NCBI GenBank assembly: GCA_017651565.1
Contig: JAGCCQ010000005.1
Location: 1-44,302, forward strand
Length of the DNA: 44,302 nt
DNA from: Bacilli bacterium
GTDB taxonomy: Bacteria; Bacillota_I; Bacilli_A; RFN20; CAG-826
Direction of reading: 5' to 3'
The position numbers were made by a program, and so were the translations under genes. Each line of letters starts with the position of its first letter. Position 1 is the first letter of the stretch. The notes below the pieces were generated by a model. It was given only the letters and a program-made list of their open reading frames with translations, was not told where the DNA came from and made no database searches. Of the stretch, positions 26,424 through 34,308 are shown piece by piece.

Positions 26424-26436
26424 GCCCGAGTGCTAA
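26410..26436. promoter_or_regulatory. CIRCE operator (HrcA binding site)
   Basis: The sequence is TTAGCACTC-N9-GAGTGCTAA, a perfect match to the CIRCE consensus. It lies 40 bp before clpB. HrcA itself is not encoded in the window. CIRCE usually controls groESL and dnaK; clpB control is known in some Firmicutes and Mollicutes. Confidence 0.95.
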
Positions 26437-26491
26437 AAATCTTTATAATAACTTTCGTTATTAGTTTTTCAATTTTTCTCCAAAATAAAGA

Positions 26492-26517
26492 AAAACAGCC
26501 AGATTTTTAGCTGTTTT
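26492..26517 (-). terminator. Terminator overlapping the VanZ-like gene end
   Basis: Minus-strand arms AAAACAGC and GCTGTTTT (26492-26517) are followed by TCTTTATTTT. The 5' arm is part of the last codons and the stop codon is in the loop. Confidence 0.75.
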
Positions 26518-28225
26518 CTATAGGTTTTTCTGCCTTTTTAGCTTTCTTCTTTTTAACAAATATTCGTATACCCGCAACTGCAAATATAATCAGTACGCCT
26601 AATAAGGTTCCGGTCATATCGATAAGGACATCCACAAATGCGCCACTTCTGCCAGGAATTGCTAACTGAATAAGTTCACTAATGCAGCCCATAACAAATC
26701 CAACGCCTATTACGCTTACTATAGAAAGAAGGATTACTTTATTAGACTTCTTCATATGAGCGAAATAAACATATAAAGATGTGAACATTGCAGCAATCAT
26801 AAATAAGAATGCGTGTCCACTAATGTATTTTCTAACTATATAAGTGAAAGTCTCAATGTTATCGTCGTTGATATATCCTCTAGTTCTAACCCGAACATTA
26901 ATCTCATCAGATTTCAAATTAGGATTATCTTTTGAAACGACATAAAGTTTCGAATTACCTTCTTTTAAGCCAACAATGATAATGCCAGATCCAACTATTT
27001 CAGCTTTAATGACCGATGGATCACTAACAACGACTTCATAATTGAATTTTGTAATGTATGGGATATCAAATTGTACACCAATGAATTTTGACTTACTGTT
27101 ATCAGCAATATAGTATCCCTGGTCAAAAGCCATACTTGGATTTAGTACAATATTAGTAGGTGTAATATGACATAATGTCATATTATAGTCTTTATAAATT
27201 GATGAATTATCTACACTTGTTGCTCTTACAGTAAAGGTAACATCGTCATCACTTAGGTACTTATTTCCCCATACTCTTCCATCTTGGGAAACATATGCTG
27301 CTAGAGGATTATCTACGCTCCAAATAACCCCGGAATCTGTTGGCTGATTACCTGTATCAGTTTGAAACTCAACCTCTAATTGAACGGACTCGTTATAATT
27401 GATTTCTCTAACAAAAACCGTGTCTTCACCTTTAACGTTGAGGTCGGTTACATTTGATAAAGCAGTACCATTCGCTTTAACTTCTAATTCTCTAGTTTCA
27501 CTACGTTCACCATTGGAAATTGTAATTGTAGTTTTTCCAGGTGCAATAGCTTTAACGTATTCTCCTCTAATAACTGCTACAGATTCGTTACTAGAAGTTA
27601 TTGTTAGTTTGGAAAAGTCATAACAATGCATGCTAGCGTCTTCAACTTTATCAAAAAGATATTGAGATTTGCCAACATCTAAATAGTCTACAAAGAAATT
27701 AATATCCTCTGGAGCCCTTGGCTCAACAATAGAATACGTATATTCTGCATTTACGCTATTGTCAGCATTACAAATAGCTTTAATAGTTACTTCACCTAAT
27801 TCCATCGCCTCAATATCGATATGGGCACCAGTTTGAACAAGTTTTACTTTATCGTTAGATGCAACAAAGCTCATCGATTTATTTGTTGTGGTTCTAGGAG
27901 AAATCACTGCTTCTAACCACTTTTCGCCTCCTAGAGGGATCTCATTTTCCTTATATCCAGGAATTTCACTAGACTCCGTAGAATCTTCGCTAATAAGTCT
28001 ATTATTGTTTAAAGTTACTTCTTCTGGCTTAACTAAAGAAGTGTCTTCTTTGATACCTAAAGCATCATTAATTAAACCAACCCAAAGGTCTTTAGCCCAT
28101 GAATTCCATTTGTCAGAAGCTTTAGGAACAATAGCAGAATGATAAAAAATAAAGCCATACGTAGTAAGACCTAGTCCTAAGAAGATATACTTGAATACTT
28201 GCTTTACTTTTTCTTTCTTTTCCAT
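26507..28225 (-). CDS. VanZ-family membrane protein with Ig-like domains inserted after the first helix
   Basis: Residues 12-30 form a helix followed by FYHSAIVPKASDKWNSWA, which matches the first segment of VanZ-like proteins. Residues about 60-430 are then extracellular, with repeated bacterial Ig-like (BIG2) units such as KAIAPGKTTITISNG and VSQDGRVWGNKY. The last 130 residues hold three or four helices with the VanZ core SELIQLAIPGRSGAFVDVLIDMTGTLLG. The VanZ fold is thus split by a surface-exposed arm. VanZ-like proteins affect glycopeptide resistance in some species, but most are uncharacterised. The promoter gives a leader of about 10 nt, and I see no ribosome site. Confidence 0.87.
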   Translation of the reverse strand: MEKKEKVKQVFKYIFLGLGLTTYGFIFYHSAIVPKASDKWNSWAKDLWVGLINDALGIKEDTSLVKPEEVTLNNNRLISEDSTESSEIPGYKENEIPLGGEKWLEAVISPRTTTNKSMSFVASNDKVKLVQTGAHIDIEAMELGEVTIKAICNADNSVNAEYTYSIVEPRAPEDINFFVDYLDVGKSQYLFDKVEDASMHCYDFSKLTITSSNESVAVIRGEYVKAIAPGKTTITISNGERSETRELEVKANGTALSNVTDLNVKGEDTVFVREINYNESVQLEVEFQTDTGNQPTDSGVIWSVDNPLAAYVSQDGRVWGNKYLSDDDVTFTVRATSVDNSSIYKDYNMTLCHITPTNIVLNPSMAFDQGYYIADNSKSKFIGVQFDIPYITKFNYEVVVSDPSVIKAEIVGSGIIIVGLKEGNSKLYVVSKDNPNLKSDEINVRVRTRGYINDDNIETFTYIVRKYISGHAFLFMIAAMFTSLYVYFAHMKKSNKVILLSIVSVIGVGFVMGCISELIQLAIPGRSGAFVDVLIDMTGTLLGVLIIFAVAGIRIFVKKKKAKKAEKPIENS

Positions 28226-28242
28226 ACGAAAATGACAATTAA

Positions 28243-28271
28243 ATTATATTAATTGCGGTATTTACATGCAA
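28243..28271 (-). promoter_or_regulatory. VanZ-like gene promoter
   Basis: TTGCAT (28266-28271) and TATAAT (28243-28248) are 17 bp apart on the minus strand. The ATG is 17 bp after the -10 box and has no Shine-Dalgarno sequence. Confidence 0.7.
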
Positions 28272-28282
28272 CTTAACGATAT

Positions 28283-28309
28283 AAAAAGTGCCATAAGTTA
28301 AATGGCACT
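28283..28309 (-). terminator. Terminator of the DJ-1 gene
   Basis: Perfect arms AGTGCCAT and ATGGCACT (28287-28309, 7-nt loop) are followed by TTTTATATC on the minus strand, 11 bp after the stop. Confidence 0.9.
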
Positions 28310-28319
28310 ATTATATGTT

Positions 28320-28868
28320 TTATTCACCTTGTAAGGACTTTTCTAATTTGTCTCTTGAGTTAGTTCCATGGAAGTATTCATGGATTGCTAAACCGAATTC
28401 AATTGAGTAATACATTGACTTAGCAGTAATGAAATCTCCATCTCTAACTACACCACATTCTCTTAAGTAATGTCCACCAACTACCATAGTTTCAAAACCT
28501 GGGTGAACTGTGTAGTTCTTGTCTGACAAGTAACCCATCTTACCGATTAAATGTGGCGCTGCACATATTGCAGCGACTAATTTATGCTTTTCTGCAAAGT
28601 ATTCAATCATTTCACTAACGATTTGAATACCTGGCATGATTTTAAAACTTCCAGGACCACCAGGAATAATTAAAGCATCAAACTTTCTATAGTCGATTTC
28701 ATTGATTGTGTATTCAACCATAGCTCTAGGAAATACTTTGGGATTAATTTCCTTTCTTCCCATAAGGGAAACAGGAATAACATCATCGCCACCTCTAGTT
28801 AAAACGTCCATTGTAGCGATTGCTTCAACATCTTCAAATCCATCAACCATTAACATTAACAGTTTCAT
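28320..28868 (-). CDS. DJ-1/PfpI-family protein
   Basis: The 182-residue protein has the DJ-1 fold with Glu12 in DGFEDVE, the strand ALIIPGGPGSF and the nucleophilic-elbow cysteine C102 in AAICAAPHLIG. Bacterial members are assigned roles as deglycases, glyoxalases or stress proteins; which applies here cannot be told. The start at 28868 follows AGGAGG and overlaps the DUF1295 gene by 26 bp, so the two are coupled. Confidence 0.9.
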   Translation of the reverse strand: MKLLMLMVDGFEDVEAIATMDVLTRGGDDVIPVSLMGRKEINPKVFPRAMVEYTINEIDYRKFDALIIPGGPGSFKIMPGIQIVSEMIEYFAEKHKLVAAICAAPHLIGKMGYLSDKNYTVHPGFETMVVGGHYLRECGVVRDGDFITAKSMYYSIEFGLAIHEYFHGTNSRDKLEKSLQGE

Positions 28869-29829
28869 CGTCTTTTCCTCCTACTTCCTTATATGCTTTG
28901 AGTGGTAAATATTTAAATACGCCTTGGATATAACCTGGGTATAAATCATATTTGCTTGTAGATATTGATTCGGCCATTCTAGAAGATCCAGCAAAGATGA
29001 GAATTAATAACATGCATCCTGTAACACTCCAGTTGAATACTCCCCAAGTTGCTACACCAGCACCAATAACAAATGTATATAAACTAACCCAAATGCCTTG
29101 TTCTCCTAAATAGTTAGGGTGTCTAGAACGTTTCCATAAGCCTTTAACACAGAATCCTCTATTGTATGGAGCAGGTAATTCATTTAGCTTCATACCGGAA
29201 TTTAAATATTCATATTTCTTAACTTGGAATGCATTTTGTTGTCTATCAGCGATAACTTCGTAAGATAAGAAACCTAACGCAAATGCGAATGAAAGAATAT
29301 CAACTACGCCAATACTTGCGGTACTTTCCATAACAGCAACACCAGGTAAAGTAATTAATAAAACTACTGCGTTTTGATAAAAAGAGATGAAAAATAAATC
29401 AAAAACTGCCCAAATTAACTTATTTGTGAATGGTTTTTGACTTCTTAAGTATTTCCAACGGTAATCTTCTTCACCTTGCCAGAACTTAAGACTATATGCG
29501 CCTTTTTTGGCAAAGTTATATGTTAATCTAGCGCCCCACAATGTAACTACAATAGCAATCAAGATCAAACGAACCTTAAATCCACCTTTAATCATGATGA
29601 CAAAAGCATAAACTATTGGAAGAACGCTCCATAACTTATCCATTTGTGAGTTATTGCGTGATAATTCTCCTGCAATAAAGCAATACGCTACAGATACTGC
29701 ACAGATGATTCCTAATATAACTAAGGTATCTTTTTGTAGTTCGGATATACCAAAACCAGCAACCCAGCCTACAACTATGATTCCAATAGCAACTAAGCTT
29801 GTTACTACTAAACTTATTTTATCTTTCAT
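28843..29829 (-). CDS. DUF1295 / steroid 5-alpha-reductase-like membrane protein
   Basis: The 328-residue protein has about eight hydrophobic helices and the C-terminal DUF1295 motifs KGLWKRSRHPNYLGEQ and SISTSKYDLYPGYIQGVFKYLP. The family resembles NADPH-dependent lipid reductases and isoprenylcysteine methyltransferases; the substrate in bacteria is unknown. I chose the ATG at 29829 because AAAGGGGA lies before it; 21 upstream bases are open but improbable. It has its own promoter and is followed by DJ-1. Confidence 0.87.
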   Translation of the reverse strand: MKDKISLVVTSLVAIGIIVVGWVAGFGISELQKDTLVILGIICAVSVAYCFIAGELSRNNSQMDKLWSVLPIVYAFVIMIKGGFKVRLILIAIVVTLWGARLTYNFAKKGAYSLKFWQGEEDYRWKYLRSQKPFTNKLIWAVFDLFFISFYQNAVVLLITLPGVAVMESTASIGVVDILSFAFALGFLSYEVIADRQQNAFQVKKYEYLNSGMKLNELPAPYNRGFCVKGLWKRSRHPNYLGEQGIWVSLYTFVIGAGVATWGVFNWSVTGCMLLILIFAGSSRMAESISTSKYDLYPGYIQGVFKYLPLKAYKEVGGKDDETVNVNG

Positions 29830-29848
29830 ATTTGTCCCCTTTGCACAC

Positions 29849-29878
29849 ATTATAAACTTTAGTTTTTTCTCATGTAAA
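29849..29878 (-). promoter_or_regulatory. DUF1295-DJ-1 operon promoter
   Basis: TTTACA (29873-29878) and TATAAT (29849-29854) are 18 bp apart on the minus strand, 20 bp before the start codon. Confidence 0.75.
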
Positions 29879-29966
29879 TAACTAAAAGAAATAACTGCTT
29901 TTAAAATTAATTATCAAATTATATATTAAAAATCTCGTTGATACATAAAACAAAGTTTTAGAAATA

Positions 29967-30815
29967 CTAAATTAATACTAATAAGAAACCGATTAGTAAG
30001 CCAACAAAGAGCATAAAGCCAGGAGCTTTTGACTTCCACATAAGCATAGATTCAGGTAACAATTCAGCGAAGACAACATATAGCATTGCACCGCTTGCGA
30101 GTGATAAAGAAATAGATAAAGCAATCGGATCAATCATGCCAATCGCAAATCCTAATACTGCACCAAGAACTGTAGGCAATCCACTTAAAGCAGTCAATAT
30201 AACAGCTTTCCACTTCTTTGTTCCACCAGAAATAAGAGGAACGCTAACTGCCATACCTTCAGGAATATTATGAACACCAATAACAATTGCTATAAGCAAA
30301 GCACTACCACCCATAATCAATTCAGGTTGCTTTGCGTATGTAGCACCAATAACCATACCTTCAGGGAAATTGTGTAACGCAATAACTAAAAGCATTACCA
30401 TGCCAGCTAAGAATAAACGATTATCGCTTGTTTTATGATGATGTAAGTGATCAGCATGAATCATTTCATCTAAATCATCATGTACATTTGGATGATCTTC
30501 TCTAGAAGTATGTTCAACTTCCTTAGATAATTTCTTATCAATAAACATATTTAAGGCTGCTACGAAAGCAAAACCAACAAACGTGAATCCAACAACTAAT
30601 AATGGAGGCTCACTGACTCCTTCAATTGGATTAAGTGCTTCAGTAAGTAAATCAAAGCAAACTACTGCTAACATGATTCCGCCAGCAAAAGCTAACAACA
30701 AAGAAATAATTTTCTTAGAGTCTCTTTTACATAAAGCACCAATTAATCCACCTAATCCAGTACCTACGCAACCAGCTAAGAATGTTATTAAAATAATCCA
30801 ACCAATATTTTCCAT
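29967..30815 (-). CDS. ZIP-family divalent metal importer
   Basis: The 282-residue protein has eight predicted helices and the two ZIP metal-binding motifs, HNFPEGM and HNIPEGM. Between helices 3 and 4 there is a His/Asp-rich cytoplasmic loop (HADHLHHH). The family imports Zn2+, Mn2+ or Fe2+. I chose the ATG at 30815 rather than the open frame to 30857, since TATAAT ends 9 bp before it and the upstream 42 bases are promoter. The promoter spacer is a perfect 17-bp palindrome, so a metal-responsive repressor is likely. The terminal gene at 43833 is a second ZIP. Confidence 0.92.
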   Translation of the reverse strand: MENIGWIILITFLAGCVGTGLGGLIGALCKRDSKKIISLLLAFAGGIMLAVVCFDLLTEALNPIEGVSEPPLLVVGFTFVGFAFVAALNMFIDKKLSKEVEHTSREDHPNVHDDLDEMIHADHLHHHKTSDNRLFLAGMVMLLVIALHNFPEGMVIGATYAKQPELIMGGSALLIAIVIGVHNIPEGMAVSVPLISGGTKKWKAVILTALSGLPTVLGAVLGFAIGMIDPIALSISLSLASGAMLYVVFAELLPESMLMWKSKAPGFMLFVGLLIGFLLVLI

Positions 30816-30824
30816 ACCGGAAGA

Positions 30825-30853
30825 ATTATAAGTTAACAGTGTTAACTCGACAA
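30825..30853 (-). promoter_or_regulatory. ZIP promoter with a 17-bp palindromic operator filling the spacer
   Basis: TTGTCG (30848-30853) and TATAAT (30825-30830) are 17 bp apart. The spacer itself (30831-30847) is AGTTAACA-C-TGTTAACT on the minus strand, a perfect 8-1-8 palindrome. A dimeric repressor bound here would block polymerase. Confidence 0.8.
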
Positions 30854-30872
30854 ACAAAACATTTCAAGCAAG

Positions 30873-30905
30873 AAAAAACAGGGATTTTATCCCTGTTCTT
30901 TTTTT
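30873..30905. terminator. Strong bidirectional terminator upstream of the ZIP promoter
   Basis: Arms AACAGGGAT and ATCCCTGTT (30877-30897, TTT loop) have TTCTTTTTTT after them on the plus strand and TTTTTTCTT on the minus strand. Confidence 0.85.
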
Positions 30906-30937
30906 GCGAAAGTTTAAGTTTGTTTGCCGAAATATTT
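30905..30937 (-). repeat. Direct repeat, copy 1
   Basis: The plus strand reads TGCGAAAGTTTAAGTTT, then GTTTGCCGAAATATTT. It differs from copy 2 (31132-31162) by two small insertions and one substitution. Each copy directly abuts the T tract of a terminator hairpin. Confidence 0.8.
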
Positions 30938-31105
30938 TTTTATTTAATTAATTTTTTCTTTCTCCTCCTAAATAGAAAAAACACATTAATACATAATAAT
31001 GCATTTTGTGAAATTATGCTATCACTATCATTGTCACAAAAGCGCCACACGATAACCAACCCTATTCGTTTTCATGTCTATCGTTTTGATAGTCAAAGTA
31101 AAATA

Positions 31106-31129
31106 AAAAGACACGCAAGCGTGCCTTTT
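31106..31129 (-). terminator. Terminator of the flavodoxin-FprA-rubrerythrin operon
   Basis: Minus-strand arms AAAAGGCACG and CGTGTCTTTT around a CTTG loop are followed by TATTTTAC. It lies 44 bp after the rubrerythrin stop, beyond repeat copy 2. Confidence 0.85.
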
Positions 31130-31131
31130 TA

Positions 31132-31162
31132 TGCGAAAGTTTAAGTTTATTGCCGAATATTT
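31132..31162 (-). repeat. Direct repeat, copy 2
   Basis: The plus strand reads TGCGAAAGTTTAAGTTT, then ATTGCCGAATATTT. It begins 12 bp after the rubrerythrin stop and forms part of the 3' UTR of that operon. Confidence 0.8.
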
Positions 31163-31173
31163 GTTTTTGTATA

Positions 31174-31722
31174 TTACTTGAAATAACGTTTTAACATTGC
31201 TTCTAAAGCAGCGCCATGACGTTGTTCGTCTTTAGCCATTTCATGAACTGCATCATGAATTGCATCATAATTAAGTTCTTTAGCTTTCTTTGCAATGTCT
31301 AATTTTGATGCACACGCACCATTTTCACCAGCTAACATCTTTTCAATGTTTGCTTTAGTGTCTGCCACTACGACTTCACCTAATAATTCAGCGAATTTAG
31401 CAGCGTGCTCAGCTTCTTCCTTAGCAATTTCTTCGAAAAGCATTGCGATTTCAGGATAGCCTTCTCTTAAAGCTTGGCGAGCCATAGCTTTATACATTCC
31501 TACTTCTGAGCATTCACCTTTAAAGTGGTCCCTACAGCCTTGAAGTACGAATTCATCTACGCCTTTTGCTACACCAATGTCATGCTTACATGCCCAAGTT
31601 AAATTACCAACTGCTTCTTCTTTCATTGGTTCTAACTTAGAGAAATCTGCACCACAGATTGGACATCTGTCTCCTTCTTTAATGTCGACAATTTGTCCAC
31701 ATACTTTGCAACGATATTTCAT
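31174..31722 (-). CDS. Rubrerythrin with N-terminal rubredoxin domain
   Basis: The protein reduces hydrogen peroxide (or O2) with electrons from a rubredoxin-type iron. The N-terminal rubredoxin has C5, C8, C20 and C23. The diiron four-helix bundle follows, with [20 protein letters not shown] and DEQRHG. This order is reversed from classical rubrerythrin, as in clostridial reverse rubrerythrins induced by O2. It is 182 residues long and starts after AAGGAGG. It is last in an operon with the flavo-diiron protein. Confidence 0.93.
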   Translation of the reverse strand: MKYRCKVCGQIVDIKEGDRCPICGADFSKLEPMKEEAVGNLTWACKHDIGVAKGVDEFVLQGCRDHFKGECSEVGMYKAMARQALREGYPEIAMLFEEIAKEEAEHAAKFAELLGEVVVADTKANIEKMLAGENGACASKLDIAKKAKELNYDAIHDAVHEMAKDEQRHGAALEAMLKRYFK

Positions 31723-31754
31723 TTAAAACACCTCCTTAACCGAAATATATTCTA

Positions 31755-33542
31755 TTACTTTATTTTCTCAAAGTCACTCGCTCCGTGTTTACATAACGGA
31801 CAAACGTAGTCTTCCGGAAGGTTTTCTCCTTCATAAACATAGCCACAAACTTTACATACCCAACCTTTCTTTTGAGTCTCTGGTTTTGGTTTTACATATT
31901 TTTGATAATATGTATATGTCATTGTCTCCTTAGAAGACATTACCTTGCTTTCTTCAACACTACAGATAAACATCAAGTGAGTATCTAAATCTATAATTTG
32001 TTCAACATTAAGTGACATAAATGCATTGATATAGTTTGGAAGGACCACTAAATCATTAACACTTCTAATGACTTCCATACCTTCAAATTTATCTACATCC
32101 TTGCCACTTCTGAAGCCAAACGCTTTAAACACATCAAACGGAGTATCAACGCTTAAACAGTTAACATTCATCTTCTTAGTTTTCTTGATGACTTCACATG
32201 AATAGTTAGCCTTATTGATATTTACAGCGATTCTATTTGGTTTATCTGTTAATTGTGTGACTGTATTAACAATTAAGCCATTATCGCGCTTACCATCGTT
32301 ACTAGTTACGACGTATAAGCCATATCCAATGTTATATAAAGCTTTTGGATCATTCGCTGCTACTTTAAGTTCGTTTCTAGCAATATATTCTTCACATAAA
32401 GTATTTGCTAAAGCATCAATGCTTTCTTTGTTTTCTTCTGTTAAAGCAGACATAATTTTGATAACTGGTTCAGCAAAAGTAATATTCTTACTATTAGCGA
32501 ATTTATCTTTCATAACCTTAGCTGCCATAGGAGCCCAAGTACCATTTTCAATTAACGCAATTGTTCTATTTTGATAGTTTCTTTCAATTAAATGTTCGAT
32601 GAACTCATTCATGAAAGGGAAAATACCAGCGTTATAAGTTGTTGTCGCTAAAACAATCTTAGAATACTTATATGCATCTTCTACTGATTCAGCCATATCT
32701 TCTCTAGCTAAATCTACTAGAGTACATTTAGGGCAGTTATTTTCTTTAAGTTTATTAAATAAAAGCTCTGCTGCTTCTTTGGTGTGACCATAAACAGAAG
32801 TATAGAAAACCGCTACTCCATCTACTTCGGGTCTATAAGATGACCAAATGTCATATAAATTAATGTAATATCCTAAATTTTCATTGAGGATTGGTCCGTG
32901 TAAAGGGCAGATGATTTCTATATCTAATGCACTTGCCTTCTTAAGAAGATTTTGAACTTGAGCACCATATTTACCTACGATACCAAAATAATATCTTCTA
33001 GCTTCGCATGCCCAATCTTCTTCTGCATCTAAAGCACCAAACTTACCAAATCCATCAGCAGAGAATAAAACTTTATCTACTGAATCATAAGTCACCATTA
33101 CTTCTGGCCAGTGAACCATTGGAGCGAATACGAATGTGAAATTATGATGTCCTGTATTTAAGAAGCCACCATCATCAACTTCCATTTTGTTTTTAACTTC
33201 TTCTCCAAAGAATTGTTTCATCATCACAAATGTTTTCTTGTTTCCAATAACATATGTGTCTGGATATTCCTTAAGGAATCTCATGATGTTTGCGGAATGA
33301 TCTGGTTCCATATGTTGAACAACTAAGAAGTTTGGCTTACGTCCATTTAAGACTGCTTTAATATTCTTAATCCATTCATCATAGAAATTTTTATCAACTG
33401 TATCGAAAATTACGATTAAATCATCGTCAACAAAATATGAGTTATATGACATTCCATTAGGAACAACATATTGACCTTCAAATAAATCAATCTTGTGGTC
33501 ATTAACACCAACGTAATAAATACTATTTGTTACTTTCTTCAT
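31755..33542 (-). CDS. fprA: Flavo-diiron protein with flavin-reductase and rubredoxin domains
   Basis: Flavo-diiron proteins reduce O2 to water or NO to N2O. The 595-residue protein has four parts: a metallo-beta-lactamase diiron domain with HMEPDH (77-82), VHWPE and LHGPI; a flavodoxin domain (about 250-395, YTSVYGHTKEAA); a flavin-reductase-like domain (about 405-540); and a C-terminal rubredoxin (CKVCGYVYEG and CPLCKHG). The protein can thus carry its own electron chain. The ATG at 33542 shares a base with the flavodoxin stop (TAATG) and follows AAGGG. Confidence 0.94.
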   Translation of the reverse strand: MKKVTNSIYYVGVNDHKIDLFEGQYVVPNGMSYNSYFVDDDLIVIFDTVDKNFYDEWIKNIKAVLNGRKPNFLVVQHMEPDHSANIMRFLKEYPDTYVIGNKKTFVMMKQFFGEEVKNKMEVDDGGFLNTGHHNFTFVFAPMVHWPEVMVTYDSVDKVLFSADGFGKFGALDAEEDWACEARRYYFGIVGKYGAQVQNLLKKASALDIEIICPLHGPILNENLGYYINLYDIWSSYRPEVDGVAVFYTSVYGHTKEAAELLFNKLKENNCPKCTLVDLAREDMAESVEDAYKYSKIVLATTTYNAGIFPFMNEFIEHLIERNYQNRTIALIENGTWAPMAAKVMKDKFANSKNITFAEPVIKIMSALTEENKESIDALANTLCEEYIARNELKVAANDPKALYNIGYGLYVVTSNDGKRDNGLIVNTVTQLTDKPNRIAVNINKANYSCEVIKKTKKMNVNCLSVDTPFDVFKAFGFRSGKDVDKFEGMEVIRSVNDLVVLPNYINAFMSLNVEQIIDLDTHLMFICSVEESKVMSSKETMTYTYYQKYVKPKPETQKKGWVCKVCGYVYEGENLPEDYVCPLCKHGASDFEKIK

Positions 33543-34042
33543 TAAAATACCCTTTTGAGCCATGCGTCTAACTTATCTTCACAGTTAGTTACATTAGTTC
33601 CCCTTTCTGCAAATCCTTCTTTAATGATTGCGCCTTTTACTGAAGCTTTTAATTCTGATTCACCAATCCCAAACGCGCCTTCTTCGTTTGTGCAGAATGG
33701 AATTATTGTTTTACCAATCCAGTTATTATTTTTGATAAATGTTGCCACTATTCTTGGATAACTTCTCCACCAGTTTGGGAATCCTAAGAAGATAACATCG
33801 TAGTCATCAACTTTGAAATCGTCATGTAAATAATCAACAAATCCTTCGTTTTGAGCCCTTTTGACACACTCTTGATAATCTCTTGGATATGGATTAACTG
33901 GTTCTAATTTAAATACGTGAGAACCCGTCTTTTTAGCAATTTGTAATGCAAGGATCTCTGTATAACCTTTTTCAATAACTTCTATTTTTCCATTAACTGA
34001 GTTTTCACCCACCCTAGAAAAATACACAACTAAACTATTCAT
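33542..34042 (-). CDS. Flavodoxin-family protein
   Basis: The 166-residue protein begins MNSLVVYFSRVGENSVNG, an FMN-phosphate loop region, and has the LGFPNWWRSYPR and PFCTNEEGAFG segments of long-chain-like flavodoxins of the NAD(P)H-dependent type. The ATG at 34042 follows AAAGGAGC by 9 bp; the open frame to 34075 lacks a site. It is first in the O2-stress operon, ahead of fprA and rubrerythrin, and may supply electrons to them. Confidence 0.88.
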   Translation of the reverse strand: MNSLVVYFSRVGENSVNGKIEVIEKGYTEILALQIAKKTGSHVFKLEPVNPYPRDYQECVKRAQNEGFVDYLHDDFKVDDYDVIFLGFPNWWRSYPRIVATFIKNNNWIGKTIIPFCTNEEGAFGIGESELKASVKGAIIKEGFAERGTNVTNCEDKLDAWLKRVF

Positions 34043-34158
34043 TTCTATTAGCTCCTTTATAAGAAAAAACTGCAAAATATGTATCTTTGCTTTAAAAACG
34101 CTAACTTTTGTAAAATAAAAATTTGCCTAGACTCAAAATATTCTTTTGGTAAGACACA

Positions 34159-34189
34159 CAATGTTCTTAATTTGCAATAGTTCTTAATT
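34159..34189. repeat. Tandem repeat upstream of the flavodoxin operon
   Basis: CAATGTTCTTAATT (34159-34172) and CAATAGTTCTTAATT (34175-34189) are near-identical units 16 bp apart in the 266-bp gene-free stretch before the flavodoxin gene. They could be activator or repressor sites. I see no PerR-type palindrome and no certain promoter here. Confidence 0.55.
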
Positions 34190-34308
34190 AGAGAATAGCA
34201 AATATATCTTACTAAGCAAACAATTTCTAAAAATAAATAACTTATTTTAATGTAATCGCATGGATTCAATCAAAAACCAACATAAATTCATCAAAAAAAG
34301 ATGAACCA

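Larger units (their letters stand above)
30854..31173. other. 320-bp stretch with two repeat-terminator units and a possible gene remnant
   Basis: No convincing gene is present. Two direct repeats each abut a strong terminator hairpin. Between them, on the minus strand, lie a TTTTGTGA/TCACAAAA inverted repeat (about 31012-31058) and an AGGAGG (about 30964-30969) followed by no start codon within 20 bases, only in-frame TAA triplets. The layout suggests a lost gene whose leader and terminator remain. Confidence 0.5.

Noticed and set aside
30839..31144. A 101-codon plus-strand frame
   Set aside because: It reads through two terminator hairpins and both direct repeats, its sequence is low-complexity Phe/Leu/Ser, and it has no ribosome site.
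34287..34305. Terminator after the DUF3021 gene
   Set aside because: TTCATC/GATGAA can pair, but the T run is in the loop and not after the stem, so an intrinsic terminator is not supported.
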